Positions 1 through 11,820 of a stretch of DNA of 64,000 nucleotides are shown here, in pieces. The stretch's first letter is position 1. Every line of letters starts with the position of its first letter. Under the pieces are notes generated by a model that was given only the letters and a program-made list of their open reading frames with translations, did no database searches and was not told the DNA's origin. The stretch is from NCBI GenBank assembly GCA_003993805.1, contig RSEF01000001.1:206146102-206210101 (forward strand). Reading direction: 5' to 3'. The DNA is from Himantopus leucocephalus (lineage: Eukaryota > Chordata > Aves > Charadriiformes > Recurvirostridae). Made by a program: the position numbers and the translations under genes.

Positions 1-944
1 AAATGCCAAAAATTAAAATGAAAGAGCACTTGGGTGATAATTTTCAGATAATCAAATGTTAACCTTAGATCTTTTATTTTCTTCACAGATGGCAAAAATT
101 GGCAGAGCACTACAGAGGAACAAGCTCTTTTCTCTCCTTCTGCAGCCAATGCGGCTCTTAGTCATATTCTACTGTTTCACCTGACAGTATTTTTTGTTAT
201 AAGTTTCATAGCTCAGTGCCGTGGGTAGTTGGTGCTTTTCTAATGGGAAGTGATACCATTTTGTTTCCTTCATTTTGGTAAAGTCTGATCTTACTGACGT
301 AAAAAAAGAATCGATGCTTGTGCTTTCTTTCCTGGGGTGGGGGTGTGTGGTGTATTTCGTATATAGTTCTGCTTCATGATGGCTCAGATCAACACAACAG
401 TTGCCACAAATGAAAAAAATAGCTTTTCGTTGCAGTGAGAATTCTTTTTTGGTTTTTTTTCAGGAACTGTGCAATTTGACCAAAAGCTGCTAACTACACG
501 CTACCATTTGCTTAGTGGTTTTGCATATCATTAATGAGATAGCAGTAATTTCTTCTGTCCTAATGGTTGCTACTCTTTATACCTCATCTCCTGGGAGGTG
601 AGAATCTCTATTTTCTTTATTCCTTCCCTTTATATAATTTTTCTGCGCCCTTTTTTTGAACAAAGCCCTGAAAGCAAACAAGCATTAAATCATCTCAGTA
701 TTTATTTGTTCATTGTATTTGAGATAGCAGTAATATGATAGTTGGGACTGAGCATCCGTGTTCTCAGATTTTGATTCCCTTTGATTTCTTTTCCAATTTT
801 TGAACCAATAGAACAGTTTCCAGTGTCTATATTTCAGTCGGGAGGAGATGATGACTTTATACAATCACTTTTTTATCTGCTCCAGTCTTTGAGCCTCTTG
901 GGGCCTATTTCCCCTATTCCTGGCCACCTTTGTAGGTCCTTATA
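1..944. other. non-coding stretch
   Basis: I see no gene here. The sequence is AT-rich with short T-runs (around 445-462) and no open frame of useful length. It may be intronic or intergenic. Confidence 0.5.
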
Positions 945-1160
945 AGCAGAATCGTAGAAATCATAGAAAATAGTATGAGGAGAGACATCATTTGGCCCAT
1001 CTTTATGCTCCACAGCAGGATCATCTCCACCTAAATTAGTCCTGAAGGTGTTTTGAGAAAGCCTGGTGATGGAGACACCACATACACAGTCGGCAAAGTG
1101 CTCCAGCACTGACGGGTCTGTACTGTTTAAATAATTTCCCTGGGGAATGTCTTTCAAATA
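945..1160 (-). mobile_element. degenerate CR1 LINE 3' fragment
   Basis: The plus strand reads like the reverse complement of a CR1 3' end: an 'atcgtagaaatcatag' tail, then 'gcaggatcatctccacctaa', then a 'gtgatggagacaccac' block and 'ggcaaagtgctccagcac'. These blocks come in the order found in avian CR1 elements read backwards. Many substitutions and the poor tail suggest an old copy. A 94-codon minus-strand frame (873-1157) is a by-product of this repeat, not a host gene. Confidence 0.6.
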
Positions 1161-4100
1161 GTCATCATGGGATTAATTCTCTAAGTGTAGATGTCTACAG
1201 GTATCTATCTACAAATACTGTAGGTTTCTAAGTTTCTGCTAGAAGTGGAGATCTGGGTCTTGATTCAGTTGCCTACAGACAGGTGATGAAAGCCACCTGA
1301 GATGGAAGGAGCACCCCTAATGTCTAACCTATATCAAAAGCCATTTTGCTCCGTCTCATCCATAGGACAGGAATGGAGTTCAATTTATTCCGTTCCTCTT
1401 TGTTGTACCCTTTACCCTGATTTATCATATTGCCTCTCATCTTCTATAGGCTAAACAAGCCCACTATTTCTTTAAACACCGTTTATTCTCAAAACATCCC
1501 TTTTGTTCCTCTTTGGACTCCTTCCAGCTGGTTCACGTAGTAGTTCTCATAAGAAGGAACTCGAAACTGAACACGTGGTGGAAGAGAGACTGCATGGCAT
1601 TAAATGTACACTGCGTGAACCCCAGCTTATCTTTTAGGACAGAGGGTGGGGAATTTAATCGGAGGAAAAGCTCTCTTCCATTACATCCCCACTGAAGCAA
1701 AAGCAGTACATGCAGCTCTGTAGTGCTCGCTCCAGGCTACACTTACTGTAAAGCTGAGTGCTGGATACCGGTGAGCCACAAGGCCTGGTAGGAGAGCATC
1801 AAAATCCGCAAGCATCGTGTCAGCAAAAGTGTGCTGGCTGTTTCTTGATCATTTATGTCTACAGTGCTTTAAAAAAGATGCTCACAAAAATAAGGTGCCA
1901 GAAGTGCTCTCAATAAACTTTATTCTTGATCACTACTTTAAGAAGGTATTGGCTTCATTCTTGAAGGTGTGGAGTAAATTTTCAAGTTCACATGTGGGGG
2001 AGGAATACTGAGAGGATTTTTTGCATATATCTAAAAAGCAAGTTGATCTAAAAATACGCTCCATTGTAGCTCAGTGTTCAGAAATACTACTCTTTTCAGT
2101 TCTATTTTTATAAACAGTTTAAATGATTTATAATTGTTCCTTAAAAAATTCCTTATTACTGTAGTACATCTTATAATGGAGGATAATGGTTTCTGAATCT
2201 TCTAATTGTTCGTGTGTCAATCAATCTATAAGAAACTGAGAACAGTTTTGTGAGAAAAATGGAACAAACTTCAAGTGGAGAGAGTTGTCTCAGGTCAAAG
2301 GTAATACAAAGAAAATGCAAATGACCAGACTGATATTAGGACTGTGGGAGAATGCACAAGTATCTGCAAATAGTGTCTGTAGTAAATCCATACCACTTTG
2401 ATCATACCTTGATTTCGTTAGCATTATGATACTAATGAGGACCATAGTGGACATGTAGCCTGGGACTCTGGATTTCACATGAATATCATTGGTTTAGAAA
2501 AATCATCACATTTGAAACACAGAAGATGATAGAAAATTTACTTCATACTCTGTTGCCACTCTTCATCTAGAAACATCATATTTAGATCCTGCTGCTTTGA
2601 TATTCTGGGTTCAGAATCATCTGAGAGGAAAGATAGGTCATTATCTTCTCTGTGGAGGCAGGACTGAATTAGATTTTCAGTCTAAACGTTTGTTGCACCT
2701 CCAGATCCTTAGGGCAGGGCCCACCGGAGGCTTGGAGTGGGCTTTTTGATCAGTTGTTTTGATGCCGAGCCAAGATCCTGGGTGAGTCCCAGCTATGGCA
2801 TGTGACCTGACACATGGACTGAAGGCTTTTGTGTTAGAAACCTTGTGAGAATTAATTTGGTTTGTGATCCTGAAATTGAAGACCCGTCAACATCTTGATT
2901 GGATACCCTCTGCTTTATGATATTGTCCAATAGCGTGAGATTTTCCACTCGCACCATATATTACAAAGTGCTTTGAATTCATGTTGTTATTCATTAACAA
3001 ATCTCTCCTGCTGTATTCTCTTACTATTATTACTGCTACCTGATAGAGTTTTAAAATTGAGTTATTGGCAAACCTGTATGAGTTTATTGAGATGTACTGA
3101 CTGCTTCTAAGTTTCTCTGTGGCCTCTCAGGTGTGAGTTTTGTCTTTATAAAACTTTACATTGTTCAGGACTTGCTGACTTAAGGGACCACCTACTTCTC
3201 CTAGTTATTCCATTATTATTTATTGTTTGTATTATTGTTACACCTAAAGGCTTATTAGTAGTAGATTGAGGACACCACAGAATGAAAAGAGGATCTCTGT
3301 CCCCTCCATAGCACCTAACTTAGAACAAGAGAAGATAGATGGATACGACAAACAGAGGCATGTGATCTGAACAACCATTGGTTTTAGAGATATGAAGTGA
3401 GGTATTTCAAGACTTATATGTAGACAATTCCATTTTTCTCATTTGAAAGTGACTTTTCTGCTAAAACTGTATGGTGAAAACACCAAAATCATCAAAACTG
3501 AGTTGAAATCTCTTTTTAATCCCAAGTCATTTAATCTCTTTTTTTGTTGTTGTTTCTAATTGACACAAACACTTCTTATCCTGATTTGGAGTGGAGAATT
3601 TTTTTCAGTTCTAGAAAATTTTCCCCAGGTGGGAAAATTATTTCCCATCTGCCTCTTCCCCAGTGAGGTGAGGGAAGGCTCTTTGGTTCTTGTGGCACAC
3701 AAGAATGTGTACAATAAACTGTACAGCTCACTTTTCGTAACATCACACAATTTTATAGTTTTTCTCCCTGATTTTTACTTCTTCCAAGTAATGTTTAATA
3801 GCAATGTCTATGCATGCCACTAGTGCTTTTCAAAATTTAGGGTTAACTATGTTGTAGGCGACTTGTGTTAAAGGACAGCTTCTCTGTAGAAGCACCATGA
3901 GAAGCAATGTTATGAACAAACTGAAACCATGGCTCACTGCGTAGCATTTGAGAGGTAGGATGTGGAAAGGCCCTGACACTGGTTCTTCTTTTCTCTTGAC
4001 AAATGTCAGGTTAGTTTTAGTTAGCGCTATTGCTTTTACTTGGTGTGTGTTCTATCTGAAGTTGGTCTGAGTTATCTTGAGCATTGTAGACTATTGAACC

Positions 4101-5526
4101 TAAGGCAGAGTTGACACTGAGTAGGGTTGATTCTGTGTTAGCAGAAGATTTGTTATTGTTTGGACACAGTATTGTGGGGTGAAATCTCACCATCTATTTA
4201 AAAGTGACAGTGCGAAAAGATTAGCACATTAAAGAGGCTTGATGATTTCTGATTTGGTGTTTTAATATGTCCTATTGCAAAATTTGCTGGCTTGATTGCT
4301 GTGTGTGCTATTTCCCAAAATTACTTATGCAAAACACATTATGAAAGGGTGGCATCTTAGGCAGAGGTGAAAAGATGGCTCAGAAATGCTTTCCTAACCC
4401 AAATATGCTTGCCCCATGCTAGACCTACTGTAAAAAGGGATGATTAATCTTTTAAATGTCTTGAAGTCCCCAAAAGTATTCCTGCATATCACTGTCTGTA
4501 CAACACAGTAACTACAGTATATTGTGATCTCCACCCTGGTCCAAGTAAAAATAATACTGCAATTTTTTATTACAATCCAAAATTAATTTAGTGCAGGTCT
4601 GGAGGACTGTACATAATGCCGGATGGAAAGCTGCTTCTCTGCTGGCAGCAGCATATGGGTTTTCGGTAAACCAGGACATTTGGTGATGTTTCAGTTTTCA
4701 CAGATGAAAGGTAAGGAAGATTTACATTTATACATAAATATGCACAGCATGAGGGAGGCTCGTCTGCCTCACTGCTTGCGGCAACTGTTTGGACGAAAAT
4801 GAACACTTGTTAAGAGTACTATTCTGGGAAGTGCTAAGAGTCCACGCTGCTCACTGTGCCAATGGCCCCAAGAGCAATACACCTTAGATGTATGCCGCAA
4901 CACGGTCTGGCTAACAGGCATATGCTCAGCTTCAAAGGCTTATGGAGTTCAATGAATTGCTTATTGATCAAACATGGAAGAGCTCAGCAGCTAGCGGTGG
5001 AAGTTCCACCATATACCAGAAACATCCATACTGTGTCTGAGGGAGAGACACAGGTTGATAATGAAACAACATTAGTACAATTATTAACCCAGCAGGAGGT
5101 AGGGAGGTGGAAAGAGTCTGGGCCACGTATCTGCTGTGGTACCACAGCACTTGTGTTTCTGCTTTTAATGAAATCCCAGCCGATTTGCGACATGCCTCTA
5201 CTGCAAAATCCTCAATGGATTTGTCTTACTGGAGGCAAATCTGTCTCGGTGTTTGCAGGGGGGATGAGTGCAGAGCCGCTTTCTTCCTGGGATAGATGGG
5301 AGAAATAGTGAGCTGCTTGGTGTCCCAGATCCATATGATGTTATAGGATCCTTGTTGCTGGGGATGGCAGGAATTGCTTGATGGCAACATTAAACAGCTT
5401 TGATTTTTAGCTAGTGTCCATTTGTGGCTTTTGCCCCTGCTAACAGTCCTGTGTAGTGGATCTGTTCAGGGTTCTGGTGTCCAGGTGTTCTGCATGAGGT
5501 TTATGTTTGCTTTGTATCCTTGGGTA
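1161..5526. other. non-coding stretch
   Basis: I see no supported gene. The longest plus frame (4856-5308, 150 codons) has no recognisable domain, and opposite-strand frames overlap it. It is best read as chance. No tandem repeat or transposon stands out. Confidence 0.5.
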
Positions 5527-6030
5527 TCACAGAATCACAGAATGGTCAGTGTTGGAAGGGACCTCTGGNNNNNNNNNNNNNNNNNNNNNNNNNNNNNNNN
5601 NNNNNNNNNNNNNNNNNNNNNNNNNNNNNNNNNNNNNNNNNNNNNNNNNNNNNNNNNNNNNNNNNNNNTGTTGAGCAAAACCTTCCAAGTGCAGCACTTC
5701 AGCTGCTTGTCAGTCCAACTCACTGTTCATTTATCTAATCCATACTTCATTAGTTTGTCAGTGAAGATATTATGGGAAACAGTGTCAAAAGCCTTACTAA
5801 AGGCAAGATAAACACCATCCACCATTCTATCCTCATCCACCAAGCCAGTCGTCTTATCACAGAAGGCTATCAGGTTGGTCAATCTTGATTTCCCATTCAT
5901 AAATCCATGTTGACTTATGCGTTTCATGTGTTTGGAAAAGGTTTCCAGGATTATTTGCTGCCTCATCTTTCCAGGGATCAATGTGAGGCTATGTAGTCTT
6001 GATCCTTCATCTTGCCATTGCACAACCTCT
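5527..6030 (-). mobile_element. CR1 LINE, reverse-transcriptase part and 3' end, split by a gap
   Basis: The 3' end is visible at 5527-5568 as 'atcacagaatcacagaatgg' followed by 'ttggaagggacctctgg', both reverse-complement CR1. Above the 100-N gap the minus strand encodes a reverse-transcriptase stretch: 'LIPGKMRQQIILETFSKHM', then 'QHGFMNGKSRLTNLIAF', then 'SKAFDTVSHNIFTDKL'. These match the CR1 ORF2 order up to the fingers/palm region. The C-terminal half of ORF2 should lie between the two parts and is either in the gap or deleted. The substitution of 'YLAFSKAFD' for the usual 'YLDFSKAFD' suggests a dead copy. Confidence 0.85.
5569..5668. other. assembly gap, 100 N
   Basis: Exactly 100 N, a conventional placeholder for a gap of unknown size. 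It lies inside a CR1 element. Frames reported across it are not real. Confidence 0.98.
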
Positions 6031-8858
6031 CCTTTCCCTCCCACTCTCTCCCTGATCCAAAGTAATTTCAACCTTACCACTGTCAAATGCCAGGTAGCTG
6101 CAACCTCCCAGAGCTCATGGGACTTGAGTGGCAAGCACAACATGTGATAGTCCTGTGCCTGTTGATTTCCTTCTCTCTTCTATGATACAGTACCTAGAAT
6201 CAGGACAGAGAGGCTAAAAAGTCCATTCTTTCTGTCAGTTGGGCAGAGAATCTCCCAAAGCCACCCCCTGCCTTTCCTGGTCTCAGGCAGAGCTTTTGGA
6301 AAGACCAACAGCTTGAAGTGTGGCTGCTCTGCAGTCATGGAAAGGGAAGAGAGAAGCTAAGCTCAGCCCAGCCCAACCCTACTCTGGCAAGGTAAAGAGC
6401 CAAGACGGTGTTGGCTACTTCAAGAGTCACGCCCATATATCTCCCCTACACCTTCTCCAAGCAAGGACTTAGTCACATGCCTCAGCAAGGTCTTTCATGA
6501 CGAATTTCCCTCCCTGCTGAACACTGAATATTTATTTTAATCTGATTTTGTTTTGTATGGGTCTCTGCCCAATCTTATGTTCTTTCTGGCAATCATGGGA
6601 ATAACATTACCAGTATCTACCAGAAACATATGTACAAATTAGACAAGAAAGGCCACAACACAGACCAATCCAGAGGACTGCGGGGAAACAGGCTAAAAAC
6701 CATCACAGCACAGGGCCAGAAAAGTTCATGTCCCTCTCTAGCAAAGCACAAATCCATCCAGCATTTCAGGAAAAAACATGCACTTTAGCTGAGATGGTGA
6801 AGAAAGGATACGAACAGGAAATATAGGAGAGTGAGAAAGGGGGTAAGAGGGATCATATTGAGAGAGGATGTGTCTGGCCAGGGACTATGTCACTTATGTA
6901 CTTCAAGGGCTTGAAACCAACTTCATATAAGGCTGTTGTCAGTGACTTAGACCCTCACTTGTGCCCAGGAGGGCTTAAGTCTCCTGAAGGCCCTGTGTCC
7001 TATCAACCAGCCCTGAGAGGTGTCTTTGATCCCTAGGATGTCTCAAATGGCACCAGATGTCAGTCTAAGTCTTTTGTTTTGATGACTAAAGGGAAAAATG
7101 TCATCTGGTGTGAGGCCCTGTTTGGAGTAGTTTGTGCTGTGTGAGTCAACCATGCTGGGGGAAGGTGGCTTTAATGTGGGAAGGATGAACAAAGCATACT
7201 CCCAGAATGAAGAAGACGCTCTTTTAGACAAATAAAATCTGAGATGTTAGGGTTGTTTTATCTTAACAAACACAGGCATGGCAATTTAAGCTACAGAACG
7301 CAGGCATGAGCGCGCATGGAGAGATATACACATAAAGGTATCTGAGGACATCTGCAATGACTCCACTGAACAAGTCACCAAAGCCAACTCTATATCCCAT
7401 GGCTATTTGGCCACTGCGTCTTCCCTTACCGTTGCACTTGACTAAAGAAATACAGAAGGAAAGAAGAAAGAAGGAAGAATATTTACTTGGCACAAGCTAG
7501 AAGCCTTTTGCTGCTCTATGGCTCATCAAAGTGAAACTGGATGAGGAGCAATTTCTCTTCTGATGATTGTGCAAAAAAAAACTCCTGCAGACAATTAAAT
7601 GGTCTGTTATTGCTCTATTCATAAAACCACCTCTGTTCTCTGCCCTCCCTGCTCCCACTTGCCCCCTTTCCCCAAAACCCCAATCTATAAAATTAACAAA
7701 CAAAGGTGAGAAGGAAATCTCTCCTCACCTGAGTTCCTGGCAGAAAGTGTATTCAGTGTCAAACTGGCTTAGGAAGAGGCAGTGGATTTTATTTTGAAGT
7801 TTAAGTGTCTTCCTTATCTCTTCTAAATCTCTCTCATTTAGAAGTCTTGCATGTGTAGAAACCTGCAGTGAAAGGAACATAAATTCCAGGGAAATATTGT
7901 GTAGTTGTATTACTATCCCTAATGGGTGGGAAAATTGAAGTGATCCCCCTATGGACCTTTTGAAATGCTTTCTAAAGGCAATACTCAGAAATGTGCCCTA
8001 CTTACAGGGAAAAGGGTGGGAGCATTGTTAACAACCAGAAAAACCCTGATTCCTCGTGCTAGAAGAGACATAGACTTGAGCTGCATCCTTCGGAATGACT
8101 CAGATGCTGTGAGACAGTGACTCCAAATGAATCCTGCTGGGAGGTGTACATGAGCACTTTGAACCTTGGGGGCTGAAAGAGCCTTTCCATGCAACATTAT
8201 GGGCCTAGCATGATGGTCCCCATGTATGACTTTACTGGGTTGATTCTATGCCAAGGCTGCGGGCTCCCAGTAGTGTAGATCCTGTTTGGGGATTCAACTG
8301 CTACCCTTTTAGGTGTCTTTATGTGACACAGGCTCCTGAATTCCTGTGACCTTCGCTGGAGAAGTGATTAGGATGCTTTCCTTGGCACGGACAACAGCTT
8401 CTGAAAATAGATGTCAGGGGACAGTGGGCATGGTCCAGGACCTGCAGAATTGCCAGAACCACCTGAAGTCCTGCTGGAGGCTTGGTGGGATCCTCACAGA
8501 ATCATCAGTCGTGCTTGTCACTTGTCTTCAGGCAATGAATAATGCCCTGTGTATCTTAGCCTTGAACCTCCAGGGCCTTCAGAGTTAGGATCTGGCACCC
8601 ACTGACTGTCCATTAGCAGATCCACCACATCTGGATCAGGAGGAGAAGCAGAGCTCACCCTGAGTGCAGAGGACCACAAGGCAGAAGCCAGGCGTATGTG
8701 TGATACAACTGATGGGGCAGGAGCTAAAGAGGACAGGTAGAAGCCCATTGCTGTTCAACTGTGGAACTTATCCAGTGGCTTAATGGAGGTTGTGTAGCAA
8801 CTTCCCTCATCTGGAAAATAAAGACCACTGTCACTGCTTTACAGTGAAGCACACATAC
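6031..8858. other. non-coding stretch downstream of the RNF213-like relic
   Basis: No gene is supported. In the minus-strand sense this stretch lies 3' of the RNF213-like ATPase exon, where the RING/E3 module would follow in an intact gene. I looked for that module and could not recognise any of it. A possible acceptor ('ctattttcag' on the minus strand, near 8410) is followed by about 30 open codons with no clear match. A purine-rich tract lies at 7445-7485. Confidence 0.45.
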
Positions 8859-9472
8859 CTGCAGGCAGAGGCCAGCGGTCCTCTGCTTCCTTGGCTGCTG
8901 GCTAACCGTTTCTCCCAAAACACTAACAAGGCTGTTGTGCTTCTGCTTGTGGAAGTACCAGTCTTTGATTTGCTCAGCATCATCCAGAAGGGAGTATTTA
9001 AGGCGCAGGATTGAGTCAAGGGTTGTACACTGTACAAGTTTCCCTTCGGCAATAGAGAGCACTGGCTCTTCATAGGGCTCCAGGTCTCCCCAGGAGAGAC
9101 AGATGCAGATGTGTCATTGCTGAAACCAATGAAGACATCCTGTTCCTTGTGGCTGAGCTTGGTGGACCAAACATTGGACAACTTGCTGTTGTCAATGGAG
9201 ACAAACTGCCTGGCCCAGGTCTGCAGGTCTTCCTTCAGCTGTTGCTGCTGCCAGTTCAGAACAGTGTTCATGTCCAAGCAGTGCTTCTCCAGCCGGTTCA
9301 ACAGTGGGGTGGGGAACTGGGTGTAGACTATGTTCTTTTCCTCTACTACAATGGGTCTGAACTCATCCTTCACACGGCTCTTCACTCTGTGAGTGCCAAG
9401 ACCCAGGCCCACATAGTAATTTCCCCCCAGGCTAACGAAGCACTGGTTGAGTGCATCGTACAGGCCGTTTCT
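8859..9472 (-). pseudogene. RNF213-like: RNF213-like exon, ATPase-core region, frameshifted
   Basis: RNF213 is a giant cytosolic E3 ubiquitin ligase built on a dynein-like AAA ATPase core, with roles in antimicrobial defence and lipid droplets. Read on the minus strand, this piece starts with 'NGLYDALNQ' and continues 'GLGLGTHRVK', 'YTQFPTPLLNRLEKHCLDM' and 'DVFIGFSNDTSASV'. In vertebrate RNF213 as I remember it, the same order is LYDALNQ, LGLGTHRVK, FPIPLINRLEKHYLD, DVFIGY. Near 9095-9105 the match moves to another frame and continues 'LVQCTTLDSILRLKYSLL' and 'WYFHKQKHNSL', again RNF213-like. So there is a frameshift and probably a loss of about ten codons. The 3' end has a good donor (CTGCAG|GTATGT at 8859/8858). 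Upstream of 9472 the match stops and the frame hits TAG and TGA. This is a decayed but unprocessed gene copy. Confidence 0.85.
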
Positions 9473-9679
9473 TTTTTGCCACTACTCTCAAAACATGGGT
9501 ATTAAGCTCTCACTCCAGGTTCCTAGGATTCAACCCCTTTGGATTTGTTGAAAATTTCTTCAGGAGCCACGGGGACTTTCTGGCTTACCTGTACAAAATT
9601 GCACAACTTTCCATAACCTAGGAAAGAACCACCAACAAGAAGCTGACCTATTACCGTGTGTATTGTCTGATTGCCTTAC

Positions 9680-9968
9680 GTGCACTTGGGATGGTTTACA
9701 GATGATGTTAATGATGTGTTGGTACACAGTATCCAGGAGGAGCTGAGGTGGGAGCTTGATCTGGAGCAGGGAGTCCTTGGTGAAACTCTTCAGTGGCAAC
9801 ATCTCCAAGACTGTCTTTGCCAGTGGAGAGCAGCTTTCAATGACTGACTTCTGAATCTCTATCATCGCCAGGACTTTCCTATGAAAATGGACCAACAGCA
9901 GATGTACTTTGGAGCATCAGGAGGCACTTCGTACCATTTTATGTGCTCCTGTGGTGGCAAACGTGCCA
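9680..9968 (-). pseudogene. probable exon of the RNF213-like relic, 1-bp deletion
   Basis: The minus strand shows a strong acceptor (pyrimidine tract then 'agtccag' before 9968) and a good donor (GTAAGG, exon end 9680). The exon opens with 'ARLPPQEHIKWYEVPPDA' and reads to 'CCWSIFIGK'. One base is then missing ('ggaaagtcctgg' where GGA AAG GTC CTG would keep the frame). The next frame continues 'VLAMIEIQKSVIE', 'LPLKSFTKDSLLQIKLPPQL' and 'LLDTVYQHIINIICK'. Its two leading bases fit the one trailing base of the exon at 10843-11058. I could not place it on a specific part of RNF213. The assignment rests on strand, position, splice phase and the same kind of decay. Confidence 0.42.
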
Positions 9969-10842
9969 CTGGACTTAAAGAGGAGGTTTGGACACTGAAT
10001 GGGATATCTGGGAATTTTTAGCAAGTGAATTTATAAAATAAGACTTTTTTGGGGGGGGGCTTTAAAAGAAGATATTCTGTGTTTGAGGCTTTCAGTCCAG
10101 TGGACACCATCTTGTGTGAGTGCAGATACATGCCTTTGCTCTCTGTACAGTTTGCCTGCAGATAGGATATTTTGGAGTGAGTCCGCCTTTCTCCCTGTGA
10201 AACAACACCCAAATGAGGATCTAGGGGTAGTTCTCTCCCTAAGGCCACTCCCAACAGGCTGTCTGAATGAGGCTGTACAGTCTTCAGGTCAGTCTTCCCC
10301 TTCCTCTAGTTTGCCTTCAAACACCTCCTCTTCTCCTAGTTAGAACCCAGGGCAGGAGTAGGATGTATGAGAAAGGCAATGGATTGCATCCCAGGGAAGA
10401 AACACAAGGTTTCTGGTGGCTGGAAGTCCACAAGCCAAAACAATGAAAAATTATTCTATCAGTACAACAGCTTATTTCTCTGACCCAGCCTTGATGCTCT
10501 CTCCCTTTCAAACCTACCTCGGCTTCTCTTCATCACCTCTCAGCTGCAATAAGTGTTGTAAGGGAGTGGTTTGTGGAAAAAAGGGGTCCTCCATCTTCTC
10601 TGTGATTGCATACAGCAATGGAATCGGCCAAATACACAAGGAGTTGCCTTTATTATTTAAGCAAATTTCCTTCACAGCTGAAATGTAAAAATCCCCACAA
10701 TAACAATGCTTTTGTTGTAGGAAGAAGGTGCTTCCTCACTGCAAAGCAAAACAAGGGAGAGTTTATATTCATTTGCTGCCTGCAAGGATTTGTTGGTCAA
10801 ACTTCACCCCAGTCTTACTTTTGAATAACGCACAACACTTAC

Positions 10843-11058
10843 TGTTTACTTTGATCTCTTCCTTGGGAATGTTTATGACTCGGTGTAATTGAGTCTCTGT
10901 ATTCATGCAGTCCATTCCATAAATATGTTCTGAATCACATAATCTCATTTCACAGTTAGTTGAGAGCAGATTGTTAAGGACAGCATATTTATAAAAAATT
11001 GGTCCTCTCTGTAGGTCAGAAATGGGGATCGTTGCATGGCCCACAATCCACTTTTTTT
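10843..11058 (-). pseudogene. RNF213-like: RNF213-like exon, carbohydrate-binding-like domain, C-terminal half
   Basis: This is a 216-bp exon with acceptor 'gttctag' and a perfect donor (GTAAGT). It is open for 71 codons in the frame starting KKWIVGHATIPIS. The order 'VGHATIPISDLQRGPIFYKY', 'SEHIYG', 'ETQLHRVINIP' resembles the N-terminal CBM20-like domain of vertebrate RNF213, where a 'VEG..IP....IPYKYV' block is followed by 'EYIYK' and a 'VNRCL' block. The match is partial and from memory, so it is an inference. The exon is intact and could be spliced. On its 5' side its phase fits the candidate exon at 11686-11820. I class it as pseudogene because its neighbours are broken. Confidence 0.55.
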
Positions 11059-11685
11059 CTAGAACAGAATAAAGAAGATGAATTAGTTATTACACCATAA
11101 AGAGCTTCCACCAGGTTCAACCCCAGCTGGACTTCGGTTGTATGGATCGGTTCATGCAGCAAGCATGAGCAACCAACATTCACATTCAAAATGCAAAGTT
11201 CAATAAAATGCCTCTGGCCTTTATAACGGCAGACAAAAACTTGATAATCTGACCTGAGCTTGACGGTTTATCAGACAGGAGAGAAATAAAAGTAACTGGT
11301 AATACGTCTTGATGTGAACAACCCTGGTCCTAGCCAAAGTTCCAGCTGCTTTGTATAAAAAATAGGAAATACATCTAGAGATATTCCCACTGAGTACTGC
11401 AACTGTACCAGAACTGAGGTTACTCTATTCGTTCTATCTTCTCTCATGAAAAGGCATCTGGTGACATTTGAGAAGCTCCGTAATGTTTTAGACCTCCATG
11501 CAGATCTGGCAGATCTGACACACAACCTACAGATGTTAGGGTTAACACTTTAGCTCACTTCTATAGACACCTAAATTTAGGTGTCTTTGTCTGGAGTTGA
11601 AGCCCAGGTTGGGACCCTAAAGTTGGGGTGAGGTACATGCTTTCCAAAAACGTGACATCGATGTACATTTAGGTATGATTTTTAC

Positions 11686-11820
11686 CTTTTTTTTCAAAAC
11701 AGCAGATTCCTGGTATTGTCCAGGTTGCTTGTAAAAAAACAACACAGATCTTGGATGACTCTTCAGAATACCTGGATTTTTTTGACATTACAGCAACAAA
11801 CTCTAGGGTCATTTTTTCTT
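11686..11820 (-). pseudogene. possible RNF213-like exon, N-terminal half of the same domain
   Basis: The minus strand is open for 44 codons, including 'KMTLEFVAVMSKKSRYSEES' and 'SKICVVF'. This resembles the 'VTVFFHAII...HKVFIR' start of the RNF213 CBM20-like domain. The donor is GTAAAA after 11686. The acceptor ('cttcaaacag') has a poor pyrimidine tract. The exon ends with one base and the next exon starts with two, so the phase fits and the joined domain order would be correct. The middle part ('LQATWTIPGICCF') does not match well. This is weak support, and the exon could be a chance frame. Confidence 0.33.

Noticed and set aside
4856..5308. 150-codon plus-strand frame
   Set aside because: No domain or family signal, several opposite-strand frames overlap it, and frames of this length are expected by chance in 64 kb.
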